A program made the position numbers and the translations under genes. The notes under the pieces were generated by a model. It was not told the DNA's origin. It ran no database searches and worked only from the letters and a program-made list of their open reading frames with translations. Below are positions 35,048 through 42,844 of a DNA stretch of 55,228 nucleotides, one piece after another. The stretch is from Candidatus Pullilachnospira intestinigallinarum. GTDB lineage: Bacteria; Bacillota; Clostridia; Lachnospirales; Lachnospiraceae. The stretch's first letter is position 1. Every line of letters starts with the position of its first letter. The DNA is taken from NCBI GenBank assembly GCA_018711275.1, contig DVIN01000042.1:1-55228 (forward strand), in the 5' to 3' direction.

Positions 35048-36468
35048 TAAAAGTGATCATTCCCATTGCGGTACTGCTCTTCATCATTCTTTGCAAAAAA
35101 CTTCCCAAAATCGGCGGCAATATTTATGTGGCGCTGATGGTGACCGGTGTGCTTTCTCTTCTTCTGGGAGGAGTTTTTGCGCCGGTCCGGTGGATTGGCG
35201 CATGGATCGACGGACTGGACCGGATTTCCTGGGTGATCTGCCTGTCCATTTTCGGAAGTATCTATGCGGAGACACAGGTACAGCTGGGAACTATGGATAC
35301 GGTGATGGGAGCATTGAAATCCAGATTTTACAATTCGCCGCGGATCCTCGTGGTCTGTGTGGTGCTTTCTTTAGTGGTGGCGGGATCCCTGCTGGGTGAC
35401 GCGGTGGCAGCGTCCACGGTAATCGGCGTGCTGACCATCGGCGTTTTATCCTCCATCCATCTGTCGCCGGAGAAGATCTGCTGCATCATCGTGGCAGGGG
35501 CGTCCATGGGTTCCATCATGCCTCCCATTTCTCAGGCCTTTGCCCTGTCTTCTTCTCTGGTGGGGTCGAATCCCGATTCCACGATCCGGTACGGTTATAT
35601 TACCGTGCCGCTGATTGTACTGGTGGTAACCGTCTATATGGTTCTGTTTTTTATCAAGGGGCGCCCGGTGATTCGGGAATACGATGAAAACGGAAGAGAA
35701 ATCACTGTCCGGGAGCCGGCCATGCAGATTCTCAGGAAAAACTGGAAGTCGCTGATTCCGCTGGGAATTCTGGTGGTGGTAATTCTGTTCCGCACAATCA
35801 CCAATGAGAAAATTCATTTTGACCTGGTGCCGGATCTGCTTTCACAGATCAATTTTATTACCATCGACAACGAAATCAGCATTTCATTTTATGACTGGCT
35901 GAGCAATCTGACGGTATTTAAGGGACTGGCTAATGGAATTGTGCTTTCCATTATTCTGGTGACGGCGATTTCCTTCTGCTTTAAAAAAGTGCGGGTCAAT
36001 GCCAGGGAAACATTAAATAACGGGCTGACCAAAGTGAAAACCACGGTTCTTCTTCAGGTATGTGCGGCTTTTATGCTGGGCTGTTTTTATGCGGGAGGAC
36101 AGGTGGATGCGGTACAGGAATTTGCCATGGGGCTGAATTCCAATGTGCTGAAAATCGGCGGCGCCGCGGCTATGATGCTGATGGGGATGCTGACCGGTTC
36201 CCAGTCCACGGCGCAGAATGTGGTATTTACCTTTTTTGGCCCCGCTCTGGTGGCTACCGGACGGGGACTGGACTACACAGCCGTGGCCGGAGCGCATCTG
36301 GCGGCCGCCGGCATGGGAATGCCGCCTGTGGATCTGACCACTTTTGTGGTGGCGGGTATTGTGGGCGGTATTCTGGGTAAAAAGGTGGATCCTCTCAAAT
36401 CCATGATGTACATGCTGCCCATGTGTATCTGTATGGCAATCGTAGGTTTTGTGTTTATGTATATCTGA
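35044..36468 (+). CDS. Ion-transporter-superfamily permease (TRAP large subunit, DctM-like)
   Basis: The 474-residue integral membrane protein has about twelve hydrophobic segments. It resembles the TRAP-T large permease (DctM, PF06808)/ion transporter superfamily, with a conserved cytosolic-to-membrane turn GSLLGDAVAASTVIGVLTI and the repeat-related region ASMGSIMPPISQAFALSSSLVGSNPD. No DctP binding protein or DctQ small subunit is nearby, so it may act alone. It overlaps the amino-acid oxidoreductase by 4 bp, so it probably carries the enzyme's substrate or product. The ATG at 35044 is in the TCATGA overlap with GAAAGGGGGAAAGGC upstream. Confidence 0.75.
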   Translation: MIKVIIPIAVLLFIILCKKLPKIGGNIYVALMVTGVLSLLLGGVFAPVRWIGAWIDGLDRISWVICLSIFGSIYAETQVQLGTMDTVMGALKSRFYNSPRILVVCVVLSLVVAGSLLGDAVAASTVIGVLTIGVLSSIHLSPEKICCIIVAGASMGSIMPPISQAFALSSSLVGSNPDSTIRYGYITVPLIVLVVTVYMVLFFIKGRPVIREYDENGREITVREPAMQILRKNWKSLIPLGILVVVILFRTITNEKIHFDLVPDLLSQINFITIDNEISISFYDWLSNLTVFKGLANGIVLSIILVTAISFCFKKVRVNARETLNNGLTKVKTTVLLQVCAAFMLGCFYAGGQVDAVQEFAMGLNSNVLKIGGAAAMMLMGMLTGSQSTAQNVVFTFFGPALVATGRGLDYTAVAGAHLAAAGMGMPPVDLTTFVVAGIVGGILGKKVDPLKSMMYMLPMCICMAIVGFVFMYI

Positions 36469-36537
36469 TTTTGGAGCATCGGTCCGGTCTGCGAGGAGCG
36501 GTTCCGATGGGCGGAAAAGCGAAAAGAGGTGCTGTAT

Positions 36538-37467
36538 ATGGCAGAAATCAAGCAGGAAATTACAGAAATCGTGGGAAATACGCCGCTTCTTCGGATGAAG
36601 CGGCTGGAAGAAAAGCAGCAGATGAAAGCCGCTGTTCTGGCAAAGCTGGAATATCTGAATCCCACCGGAAGCGTAAAAGACAGAGCAGCCTTGTATATGA
36701 TCCGGGACGCGGAGGAAAAGGGTCTTCTGAAGGCAGGAGGAACCATCATCGAGCCCACCTCCGGAAATACGGGAATCGGCCTGGCGGCGATTGCGGCGGC
36801 AAAAGGATATCAGGTGATCCTTACCATGCCGGACACCATGTCGCAGGAGCGGAGAAATATCCTGAAGGCGTACGGAGCGAAACTGGTTCTGACGGAGGGC
36901 TCTCTGGGAATGGCGGGAGCGGTGGCAAAGGCCGAAGAACTTCAAAAGGAGATCGCAGGAAGCATTCTCGCCGGGCAGTTTGAAAATCCCGCCAATGCCC
37001 GGGCCCACCGGGAAACCACCGGGCCGGAGATCTGGAGAGATACGGATGGACGCGTAGATATTCTGGTGGCCGGTGTGGGAACCGGAGGAACCCTGACCGG
37101 AACCGGAGAATATCTGAAAGAAAAAAATCCGGCCATTCAGGTGGTGGCGGTGGAGCCGCTGACGTCACCGCTGCTGTCCAGAGGACGGAGCGGAAGCCAT
37201 GGGATCCAGGGGATCGGAGCAAACTTTATTCCGGAAGTGCTGAACCGGGAAATCATTGACCAGGTAATTCCGGTGGGGGATAAGGATGCCATCAACTGGG
37301 CGAAGGCCATTGCGAAGAATGAAGGAATTCTGGTGGGAATTTCCTCCGGCGCGGCCATGTATGCCGCGGCACAGCTGGCAGGAATGGAAGAGCATGCAGG
37401 AAAAAACATTGTGGTAATCCTGCCGGACAGCGGAGATCGCTATTACTCGACAGCGTTATTTTTGTAA
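36538..37467 (+). CDS. cysK: Cysteine synthase (O-acetylserine sulfhydrylase)
   Basis: The 309-residue PLP enzyme converts O-acetylserine and sulfide to cysteine. The PLP lysine is in NPTGSVKDRAA (K47), the substrate loop is PTSGNTGIGLA, and the phosphate-binding glycine loop is AGVGTGGTLTGTGEYLK. The C-terminus VILPDSGDRYYSTALF is typical of CysK. I chose ATG 36538 behind AAAAGAGGTG over a GTG three codons earlier. It follows the transporter after 69 bp. Whether it belongs to the dehydrogenase pathway or supplies cysteine for the Fe-S-rich proteins is unknown. Confidence 0.93.
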   Translation: MAEIKQEITEIVGNTPLLRMKRLEEKQQMKAAVLAKLEYLNPTGSVKDRAALYMIRDAEEKGLLKAGGTIIEPTSGNTGIGLAAIAAAKGYQVILTMPDTMSQERRNILKAYGAKLVLTEGSLGMAGAVAKAEELQKEIAGSILAGQFENPANARAHRETTGPEIWRDTDGRVDILVAGVGTGGTLTGTGEYLKEKNPAIQVVAVEPLTSPLLSRGRSGSHGIQGIGANFIPEVLNREIIDQVIPVGDKDAINWAKAIAKNEGILVGISSGAAMYAAAQLAGMEEHAGKNIVVILPDSGDRYYSTALFL

Positions 37468-37509
37468 AATCAGGCACAGCCGTAGAAAACGGCGGAAAGG
37501 AAGACAATT

Positions 37510-37947
37510 ATGGAATTTGAAACATTGCAGAAAGATATGGTGGCGGCCATGAAGGCCAGAGACAAGGTGAGAAAGGATGGAATTTCTTCTCTGATTTCGG
37601 CCGTGAAGAAGGCGGCCATTGATCAGGGATGCCGGGATGATATCCAGCCCCAGCTGGTGGATCAGGTGATCTTAAAGGAGCTGAAAACCGCCAGGGAGCA
37701 GCTGGATACCTGCCCGGATTCCAGAGAAGATCTGAAGGCAGAGTATCAGGCCAGATATGATATTATCAATGAGTATGCGCCAAGCCTCATGACGGCCCAG
37801 GAGGTAAAAGCTTTTCTTGAGGAAAAGTTTGCGGAGGTTTTGGCTACGAAGAACAAAGGGCAGATCATGAAAGCGGTGATGCCCCAGCTGAAGGGAAAAG
37901 CGGACGGCAAGGTTATCAATCAGGTGGTGGGAGAACTGTGTCGCTGA
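37510..37947 (+). CDS. GatB/YqeY domain-containing protein
   Basis: The 145-residue helical protein matches the YqeY family, related to the tail of the GatB subunit of tRNA amidotransferase. MEFETLQKDMVAAMKARDKVRKDGISSLISAVKKAAID is the N-terminal signature. The C-terminus MKAVMPQLKGKADGKVINQVVGELC matches the characteristic GK.DGK.hs.vv motif. Its biochemical role is not established. It has a GGAAAGGAAGAC ribosome site. Immediately after its stop the tandem repeat array begins. Confidence 0.88.
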   Translation: MEFETLQKDMVAAMKARDKVRKDGISSLISAVKKAAIDQGCRDDIQPQLVDQVILKELKTAREQLDTCPDSREDLKAEYQARYDIINEYAPSLMTAQEVKAFLEEKFAEVLATKNKGQIMKAVMPQLKGKADGKVINQVVGELCR

Positions 37948-37950
37948 ACC

Positions 37951-38122
37951 GGATCCCTTTATGGCCATACGGCCGGAATTAAGGAAACCCTGAAGGATCC
38001 CCTTTATGGCCATGCGGCCGGAATTAAGGAAACCCTGAAGGATCCCTTTATGGCCATGCGGCCGGAATTAAGGAAACCCTGAAGGATCCCTTTATGGCCA
38101 TGCGGCCGGAATTAAGGAAACT
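37951..38122 (+). repeat. Tandem array of four 44-45 bp repeats
   Basis: Copies span 37951-37994, 37995-38039, 38040-38083 and 38084-38122 (last one shortened). Each contains CCTTTATGGCCATRCGGCC followed by GGAATTAAGGAAA. Copies are nearly identical (one A/G change, one extra C, diverged end). There is no spacer, so it is not CRISPR. GGCC-ATGC-GGCC can form a small stem-loop in each unit. The same core occurs once in two gene leaders (30054 and 31861). No promoter or T-run marks it as a simple terminator series. Confidence 0.93.
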
Positions 38123-38167
38123 GTAAGGATTTATTAGTTTGTTGGAAATGTCTGACAGGAAGAAATT

Positions 38168-38176
38168 TGTTATACT
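38168..38176 (+). promoter_or_regulatory. Extended -10 promoter of the dlt-like operon
   Basis: TGTTATACT gives an extended -10 (TG-N-TATACT, -10 hexamer 38171-38176). No good -35 is visible at 17 bp. It lies right after the repeat array and 130 bp upstream of the first gene. Confidence 0.5.
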
Positions 38177-38243
38177 CTTTAAGGGCAGGTTTTTACAGAG
38201 AGGCGGCCTGATCTGAGGCCAGGCGGCGATCAGAGACGGGTGA

Positions 38244-38288
38244 GCCGGAATTATGGAAAGGGAGGACCGCGGCCGCGGTCATTCCGGC
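38244..38288 (+). promoter_or_regulatory. Nested hairpin in the leader of the dlt-like operon
   Basis: An outer 8-bp stem (GCCGGAAT/ATTCCGGC) encloses a perfect 16-bp palindrome (GACCGCGG-CCGCGGTC, 38265-38280). The structure ends about 5 nt before the AAAGGAGAG ribosome site of the first gene, so it could affect translation initiation. It also shares GCCGGAAT with the repeat units upstream. Confidence 0.6.
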
Positions 38289-38307
38289 CCAAAGGAGAGT
38301 GTAAAAA

Positions 38308-39828
38308 ATGATAAAAAATGTACTGGAGTATCTGGAGGCATCCGCCGGAAGATACCCTGAGAAGACGGCATTTGCGGATCGGGAGCGTTCCTGTACCTTT
38401 GAGGAACTTCTGAAACGTGCGCGCAGGATCGGCAGCGGGCTGGCAGGGAGAATTCCTCCCCGCCGTCCGGTGCCTGTTCTGATGGATAAAGGTGTGGACA
38501 CCATCGCTGTCTTTATGGGGATCGTCTGTGCAGGATGCTTTTATACGCTTGTGGATATCCGTCAGCCCAAATCCAGAATCCGGCAGATTCTGGATGCGCT
38601 GGATACGGAGATGGTGGTCTCTTCCCGGGCGTACGCCGATCAGCTGGAGAAGATGGGATTTGAGGGACAGGTACTGTGGCTGGAAGAGTTGGATGCGGGT
38701 TCGGCCAATGAGGCACTTCTGGAGGAAATCCGCCGCAGATCCAGAGATACGGATCCGCTGTACGGGATTTTTACTTCCGGATCCACCGGAGTTCCCAAGG
38801 GAGTGGTGGTGTGCCACCGGTCGGTGATTGACTTTATTGACCATTTTACGGAGCTGTTCGGGATTACCAGCCAGGATGTGATCGGAAATCAGGCGCCCTG
38901 GGATTTTGACGTATCTGTAAAGGATATCTATTCAGGATTGAAAACAGGAGCAGAGGTTCAGATTATTCCCAAAAAGCTTTTCTCCTTTCCGGTGGAGCTT
39001 TTGGACTTTCTGTGTGAACACCGGGTAACCACGCTGATCTGGGCGGTTTCCGCGCTTTGTATGATTACGGCGCTGCGTGGATTCGATTACCGGATTCCTG
39101 ACTGTGTAAAGCGTGTGCTGTTCTCCGGGGAGGTGATGCCGCAGAAGCATCTGAGACAGTGGATGCAGGCGCTGCCCGGGGCGGAGTTTGTGAATCTGTA
39201 CGGCCCTACGGAGATCACCTGTAACTGCACCTATTACCGGGTGAAAAACGTCCCAGGAGACGGAGCGCATCTTCCCATCGGCAGACCGTTTCCCAATGAG
39301 ACCGTATTTCTGCTGGATGAGGAAGATCATGAGATTACCGTACCCGGTAAGAAAGGCGAAATCTGCGTGGCCGGAACTGCTCTGGCGCTGGGGTATTACA
39401 ATAATTTTGAACAGACACGAAAGGTATTTGTTCAGAACCCTCTGAATACCTGGTATCCGGAAAAAATTTACCGGACGGGGGATCTGGGCTATTACGGAGA
39501 GGATGGTGAGCTGTATTTTTCCTCCAGAAAAGATTTTCAGATCAAGCACATGGGGCATCGGATCGAACTGGGGGAGATCGAAGCCGCCATGGGAAATATT
39601 GAGGGAATCGGCCGCTGCTGCTGTATTTTTGACAGGAGAAAGAACCGGATGGAAGCTTTTTATGAGGGAAATCTGGAAAAACGGCAGATCAAAAAGCTTT
39701 TGGGAATGTGGCTTCCCGCTTTTATGATTCCCGGCGGATTTCACAGGGTAGACTGTTTTCCGCTGACAAAAAACGGAAAAACGGACAGGGACGCGCTTAA
39801 ACGTATGGCGGAGGAGGGAATCCTATGA
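38308..39828 (+). CDS. DltA-like amino-acid adenylating enzyme (carrier-protein ligase)
   Basis: The 506-residue AMP-forming enzyme resembles D-alanine--carrier ligase DltA. Motifs in order: FTSGSTGVPKG (155-165), NQAPWDFDVSVKD (194-206, with the D201 expected to bind the amino group), RVLFSGEVMPQ (269-279), NLYGPTEIT (296-304), YRTGDLG (388-394), HRIELGEIEAA and the catalytic lysine in KNGKTDRDAL (K491). Where characterised Bacillus DltA has Cys in FCGEV, the residue linked to D-Ala selectivity, this protein has Ser273. It probably activates an amino acid and loads it on the small carrier encoded two genes downstream. AAAGGAGAGTG precedes the ATG. It overlaps the decarboxylase gene by 4 bp, so the two are coupled. 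Confidence 0.88.
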   Translation: MIKNVLEYLEASAGRYPEKTAFADRERSCTFEELLKRARRIGSGLAGRIPPRRPVPVLMDKGVDTIAVFMGIVCAGCFYTLVDIRQPKSRIRQILDALDTEMVVSSRAYADQLEKMGFEGQVLWLEELDAGSANEALLEEIRRRSRDTDPLYGIFTSGSTGVPKGVVVCHRSVIDFIDHFTELFGITSQDVIGNQAPWDFDVSVKDIYSGLKTGAEVQIIPKKLFSFPVELLDFLCEHRVTTLIWAVSALCMITALRGFDYRIPDCVKRVLFSGEVMPQKHLRQWMQALPGAEFVNLYGPTEITCNCTYYRVKNVPGDGAHLPIGRPFPNETVFLLDEEDHEITVPGKKGEICVAGTALALGYYNNFEQTRKVFVQNPLNTWYPEKIYRTGDLGYYGEDGELYFSSRKDFQIKHMGHRIELGEIEAAMGNIEGIGRCCCIFDRRKNRMEAFYEGNLEKRQIKKLLGMWLPAFMIPGGFHRVDCFPLTKNGKTDRDALKRMAEEGIL

Positions 39829-41033
39829 AAAAAGACGTGACGGCCCGGGCGTGCAGAGAATTCAGGACGCCTTTTTATCTCCTGAATCTGGAGGAGTTTC
39901 GGGAACAGATCCGTGGCCTGCAGGCTGTGCTGGGGAAGAACATCCGGCTGTGTTATGCTGTCAAGGCCAATCCCTTTCTGATTCGTACGGCAGCCGGAGA
40001 GGGTCTTAAGCTGGAGGTGTGTTCGCCCGGAGAACTGGCCATCTGTGAGCGCCTGGGAATCTCCATGGAGCAGATTGTACTGTCAGGGGTGTACAAGGAG
40101 GAAAACGGGATCCTGGAATGGATGCGAAGGCAGAAAGGCAAGGGAATCTATACGGTGGAATCCCGTGCGCAATTTGAGATGCTTGACCGGGGGGCCCGGG
40201 AGATTTTTAAAGACGGGCAGGATGGCAAGCTGCATCTGCTGCTTCGCCTTACCAGCGGAAATCAGTTTGGACTGGACGAGGAGGAACTGTGCCGGATGCT
40301 CCGTGAACGTCATCATCATCCCTCGGTGGAATTTGAGGGAATCCAGTATTATTCCGGCACACAGAAAAAACAGAAAGTGATGGAAGAAGAACTGGAGTAT
40401 CTGGACGGATTCCTGAAAAAACTGGAGCAGGAGTGCGGATACAGGCCCCGCATGCTGGAGTATGGGCCGGGACTTCCGGTGGCATATTTTCAGAAGAACC
40501 CCGGGATGCAGCCGGACCGACAGGGGATGATCCTGAAGGAAATGCTGGACCAGATGGAGTATTCCGGCGAAATCACGCTGGAGCTGGGAAGATTCCTGGC
40601 GGCTTCCTGTGGATACTATATCACCAGGCTGGTGGATGAAAAGGTAAACCGGCAGACCGCGTACGGTATTGTGGACGGGGGAATTCATCACCTGAATTAT
40701 TACGGACAGACCATGGCCATGAAACTGCCGTTTTACCGGCAGCTGGACGGGAAAACCTGTCAGGAGCGCAGAGAAGGGCAGAAGCAGGAGGTGACCGTGT
40801 GCGGAGCCTTGTGTACGGTCAGCGATGTGCTGGCAAAAAGGATGCCGTTGTACACTCCCTGTAAAGGGGACCTGCTGGTGTTTGAAAATGCAGGGGCATA
40901 TTCCATTACAGAGGGAATTTATCTGTTTCTCAGCAGAGCGCTTCCGGGGGTGGTATTCTGGTCTGAAAAGGAGGGCCTGCGGCTGGCGCGGGATATCGTG
41001 GAGACCAGCCCTCTGAACGGAGAGGCATATTAA
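39825..41033 (+). CDS. Fold-type III PLP-dependent decarboxylase (LysA/ODC superfamily, atypical)
   Basis: The 402-residue enzyme has the alanine-racemase/ornithine-decarboxylase fold. Visible active-site residues are the PLP lysine in CYAVKANP (K47), ELGR (253-256), the catalytic cysteine and aspartate in GALCTVSDVLAKR (C330, D334) and ENAGAYS (Y359). The usual HxHxGS loop that stacks on the PLP reads GIQYYSGTQ (172-180), so the standard histidine is Tyr. That YSGTQ-like variant recalls, from memory, decarboxylases that act with carrier proteins. It overlaps the adenylating enzyme by 4 bp. The likely role is decarboxylation of a carrier-bound or free amino acid. Racemase activity is a weaker alternative. 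A hairpin-forming 80-bp gap precedes the carrier gene. Confidence 0.85.
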   Translation: MKKDVTARACREFRTPFYLLNLEEFREQIRGLQAVLGKNIRLCYAVKANPFLIRTAAGEGLKLEVCSPGELAICERLGISMEQIVLSGVYKEENGILEWMRRQKGKGIYTVESRAQFEMLDRGAREIFKDGQDGKLHLLLRLTSGNQFGLDEEELCRMLRERHHHPSVEFEGIQYYSGTQKKQKVMEEELEYLDGFLKKLEQECGYRPRMLEYGPGLPVAYFQKNPGMQPDRQGMILKEMLDQMEYSGEITLELGRFLAASCGYYITRLVDEKVNRQTAYGIVDGGIHHLNYYGQTMAMKLPFYRQLDGKTCQERREGQKQEVTVCGALCTVSDVLAKRMPLYTPCKGDLLVFENAGAYSITEGIYLFLSRALPGVVFWSEKEGLRLARDIVETSPLNGEAY

Positions 41034-41048
41034 TCAAAGGAAAGGATA

Positions 41049-41090
41049 ATGGCGGTCAGAAAATGTCTGGCACATTTCCTGCCGTCATGA
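41049..41090 (+). other. Intercistronic stem-loop before the carrier-protein gene
   Basis: ATGGCGGTCAGAAAATG and CATTTCCTGCCGTCAT form an imperfect hairpin between the decarboxylase and carrier genes, the only sizable gap between the first four genes of the operon. It has no T-run, so processing or stability control is more plausible than termination. Confidence 0.4.
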
Positions 41091-41116
41091 AGAAGTGAAG
41101 AACAGGAGGAATATTT

Positions 41117-41347
41117 ATGGAGAAATTGCTGGAGATTTTAGAGGATATTCAGCCGGATGCGGATTATGAAACCTGCACGACGCTGATCGACGACGGAATT
41201 CTGGATTCCTTCGCCATTTTATCTATTGTGGCAGAACTGGAAGATGCGTTCGGAGTATCGGTGACTCCGGCAGAGATTGTTCCGGAAAATTTCAATTCTG
41301 CCCGGGCTTTGTGGGCTATGGTGCAGCGTCTTATGAAGGAGAACTGA
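41117..41347 (+). CDS. Small acyl/peptidyl carrier protein (DltC-like)
   Basis: The 76-residue acidic helical protein carries the phosphopantetheine site DDGILDSFAIL (Ser31). Length and the pattern LLEILEDIQPD...LIDDGILDSF...ELEDAFGVSV...ENFNSARALW match stand-alone carriers such as DltC. It should hold the amino acid activated by the DltA-like enzyme and possibly serve as the decarboxylase substrate. AGGAGGAATATTT precedes the ATG. The MBOAT gene starts 3 bp after its stop. Confidence 0.92.
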   Translation: MEKLLEILEDIQPDADYETCTTLIDDGILDSFAILSIVAELEDAFGVSVTPAEIVPENFNSARALWAMVQRLMKEN

Positions 41348-41350
41348 TCC

Positions 41351-42787
41351 ATGGCGCTGAATTCGCTGGAATTTCTGCTGTTTTCCGCTATCGCGGCGGC
41401 AGTGTATTACCTGATTCCGGGGAGGGTTCAGTGGATATGGCTGCTGGTATGCAGTTATATCTACTATCTCTCCCAGGGACCGCATCTGGCGGTCTATCTG
41501 CTGTTTACCACCCTGACTACCTTTGGAGGCGGGTGGATGCTGGAGAAAATTTCGGATAAACAAAAGAAAAGATGGATGGTGGCCGCGGTACTGCTGCTGA
41601 ATTTTGGAATGCTGGCGGTGCTGAAATATACGAATTTTTTTATTCTGAATTTTAACAAAATTACCGGCGGCCATCTCACATTTTTGGATATGGCGCTTCC
41701 CTTGGGGATCTCTTTCTATACCTTTCAGTCCATGGGATATCTGCTGGATGTGTACTGGAAACGGTGTCAGGCGGAGAAAAATCCCTTTCGGTTTGCCTTG
41801 TTTGTTGCCTTTTTTCCGCAGCTTCTTCAGGGGCCCATCGGGCGTTATTCCAGGCTGGCAAGTCAGCTTTTTGAGAGGCACCGCTGGGACTGGGAACAGA
41901 TGGAGAGAGGAGTTCAGCTGATTTTATGGGGGTTCTTCAAAAAAATGGTTCTGGCGGACACGGCAGCCCCCTTTGTGTCGGCATTGTTTGATCAGTATGA
42001 AACGTATTCCGGTTTGGGAGTTTTTGCGGTGCTGGCTTATTCGGTACAGCTCTATGGGGATTTTTCCGGAGGGATTGACGTGGTGTCAGGAATCGCTCTG
42101 CTGTTTGGCATCTCCCTGGATGAGAATTTCCGGAGGCCGTATTTTGCCAGATCCATCACGGATTTCTGGCACCGATGGCATATTACGCTGGGTACCTGGA
42201 TGAAAGATTATGTATTTTATCCGGTTTCTCTTTCCCGGTGGATGGGAAAGTTTGGAAAATTTACCAGAAAGGTTTTCGGAAGAAGCACGGGACGCACCCT
42301 TCCCATCTGTCTGGCAAATCTGATTGTTTTTTTCCTGGTGGGCGTATGGCACGGCGCTGCGTGGAAATATATCGTATACGGTATGTACAATGGTTTGCTC
42401 ATCGCATTCAGCGGACTGATGGCCGCAAACTTTCGGAAATGGAAAAAGACCTGCCGTATCAATGACAAAAAAACATCCTGGCAGATCTTTCAAATCGCAA
42501 GAACCTTTCTGCTGGTGAATATCAGCTGGTTTTTTGACAGAGCAGATACGGTGGGGCAGGCACTGCGGATGATGAAAAATACCGTGACCCGATGGGAACC
42601 CTCCGCGCTGCTTTCCGTTCCTGTGGGATCGGGGGGAACGGCCGCGTATACGGCGCTGGCGCTGGGAGTGCTTTTGACGGGCTGCGTTCTTCTCTTCGCG
42701 GTCAGCTTTTTTCAGGAACGGGGCAGGGATGTATTTGCCGGCCTGGCGGCCAGGCCGCCTTTGGTAAGACTGGCGGTATATGTATAA
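41351..42787 (+). CDS. MBOAT-family O-acyltransferase (DltB/AlgI type)
   Basis: The 478-residue membrane-bound O-acyltransferase has about ten hydrophobic segments. The family's conserved regions are ITDFWHRWHITLGTWMKDYVFYP (269-291) and the catalytic histidine in VGVWHGAAWKY (H334). Its length is nearer to AlgI and PatA (about 470-490 residues) than to classical DltB (about 400). It would move an acyl group from the carrier across or at the membrane to an outside polymer. It starts 3 bp after the carrier gene with GAAGGAGAACTG overlapping as the ribosome site. Confidence 0.92.
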   Translation: MALNSLEFLLFSAIAAAVYYLIPGRVQWIWLLVCSYIYYLSQGPHLAVYLLFTTLTTFGGGWMLEKISDKQKKRWMVAAVLLLNFGMLAVLKYTNFFILNFNKITGGHLTFLDMALPLGISFYTFQSMGYLLDVYWKRCQAEKNPFRFALFVAFFPQLLQGPIGRYSRLASQLFERHRWDWEQMERGVQLILWGFFKKMVLADTAAPFVSALFDQYETYSGLGVFAVLAYSVQLYGDFSGGIDVVSGIALLFGISLDENFRRPYFARSITDFWHRWHITLGTWMKDYVFYPVSLSRWMGKFGKFTRKVFGRSTGRTLPICLANLIVFFLVGVWHGAAWKYIVYGMYNGLLIAFSGLMAANFRKWKKTCRINDKKTSWQIFQIARTFLLVNISWFFDRADTVGQALRMMKNTVTRWEPSALLSVPVGSGGTAAYTALALGVLLTGCVLLFAVSFFQERGRDVFAGLAARPPLVRLAVYV

Positions 42788-42844
42788 TACTGTTCGCAAT
42801 CCCTGTGTTGGGACAGTATCCCGCCTCTACAGGAGGATTTATCT

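Noticed and set aside
37951..38122. CRISPR array
   Set aside because: The units are contiguous with no variable spacers, and no cas genes are present.
39825..41033. Housekeeping diaminopimelate decarboxylase (lysA)
   Set aside because: The HxHxGS loop is altered, and the gene is coupled to an adenylating enzyme and a carrier rather than to lysine genes.
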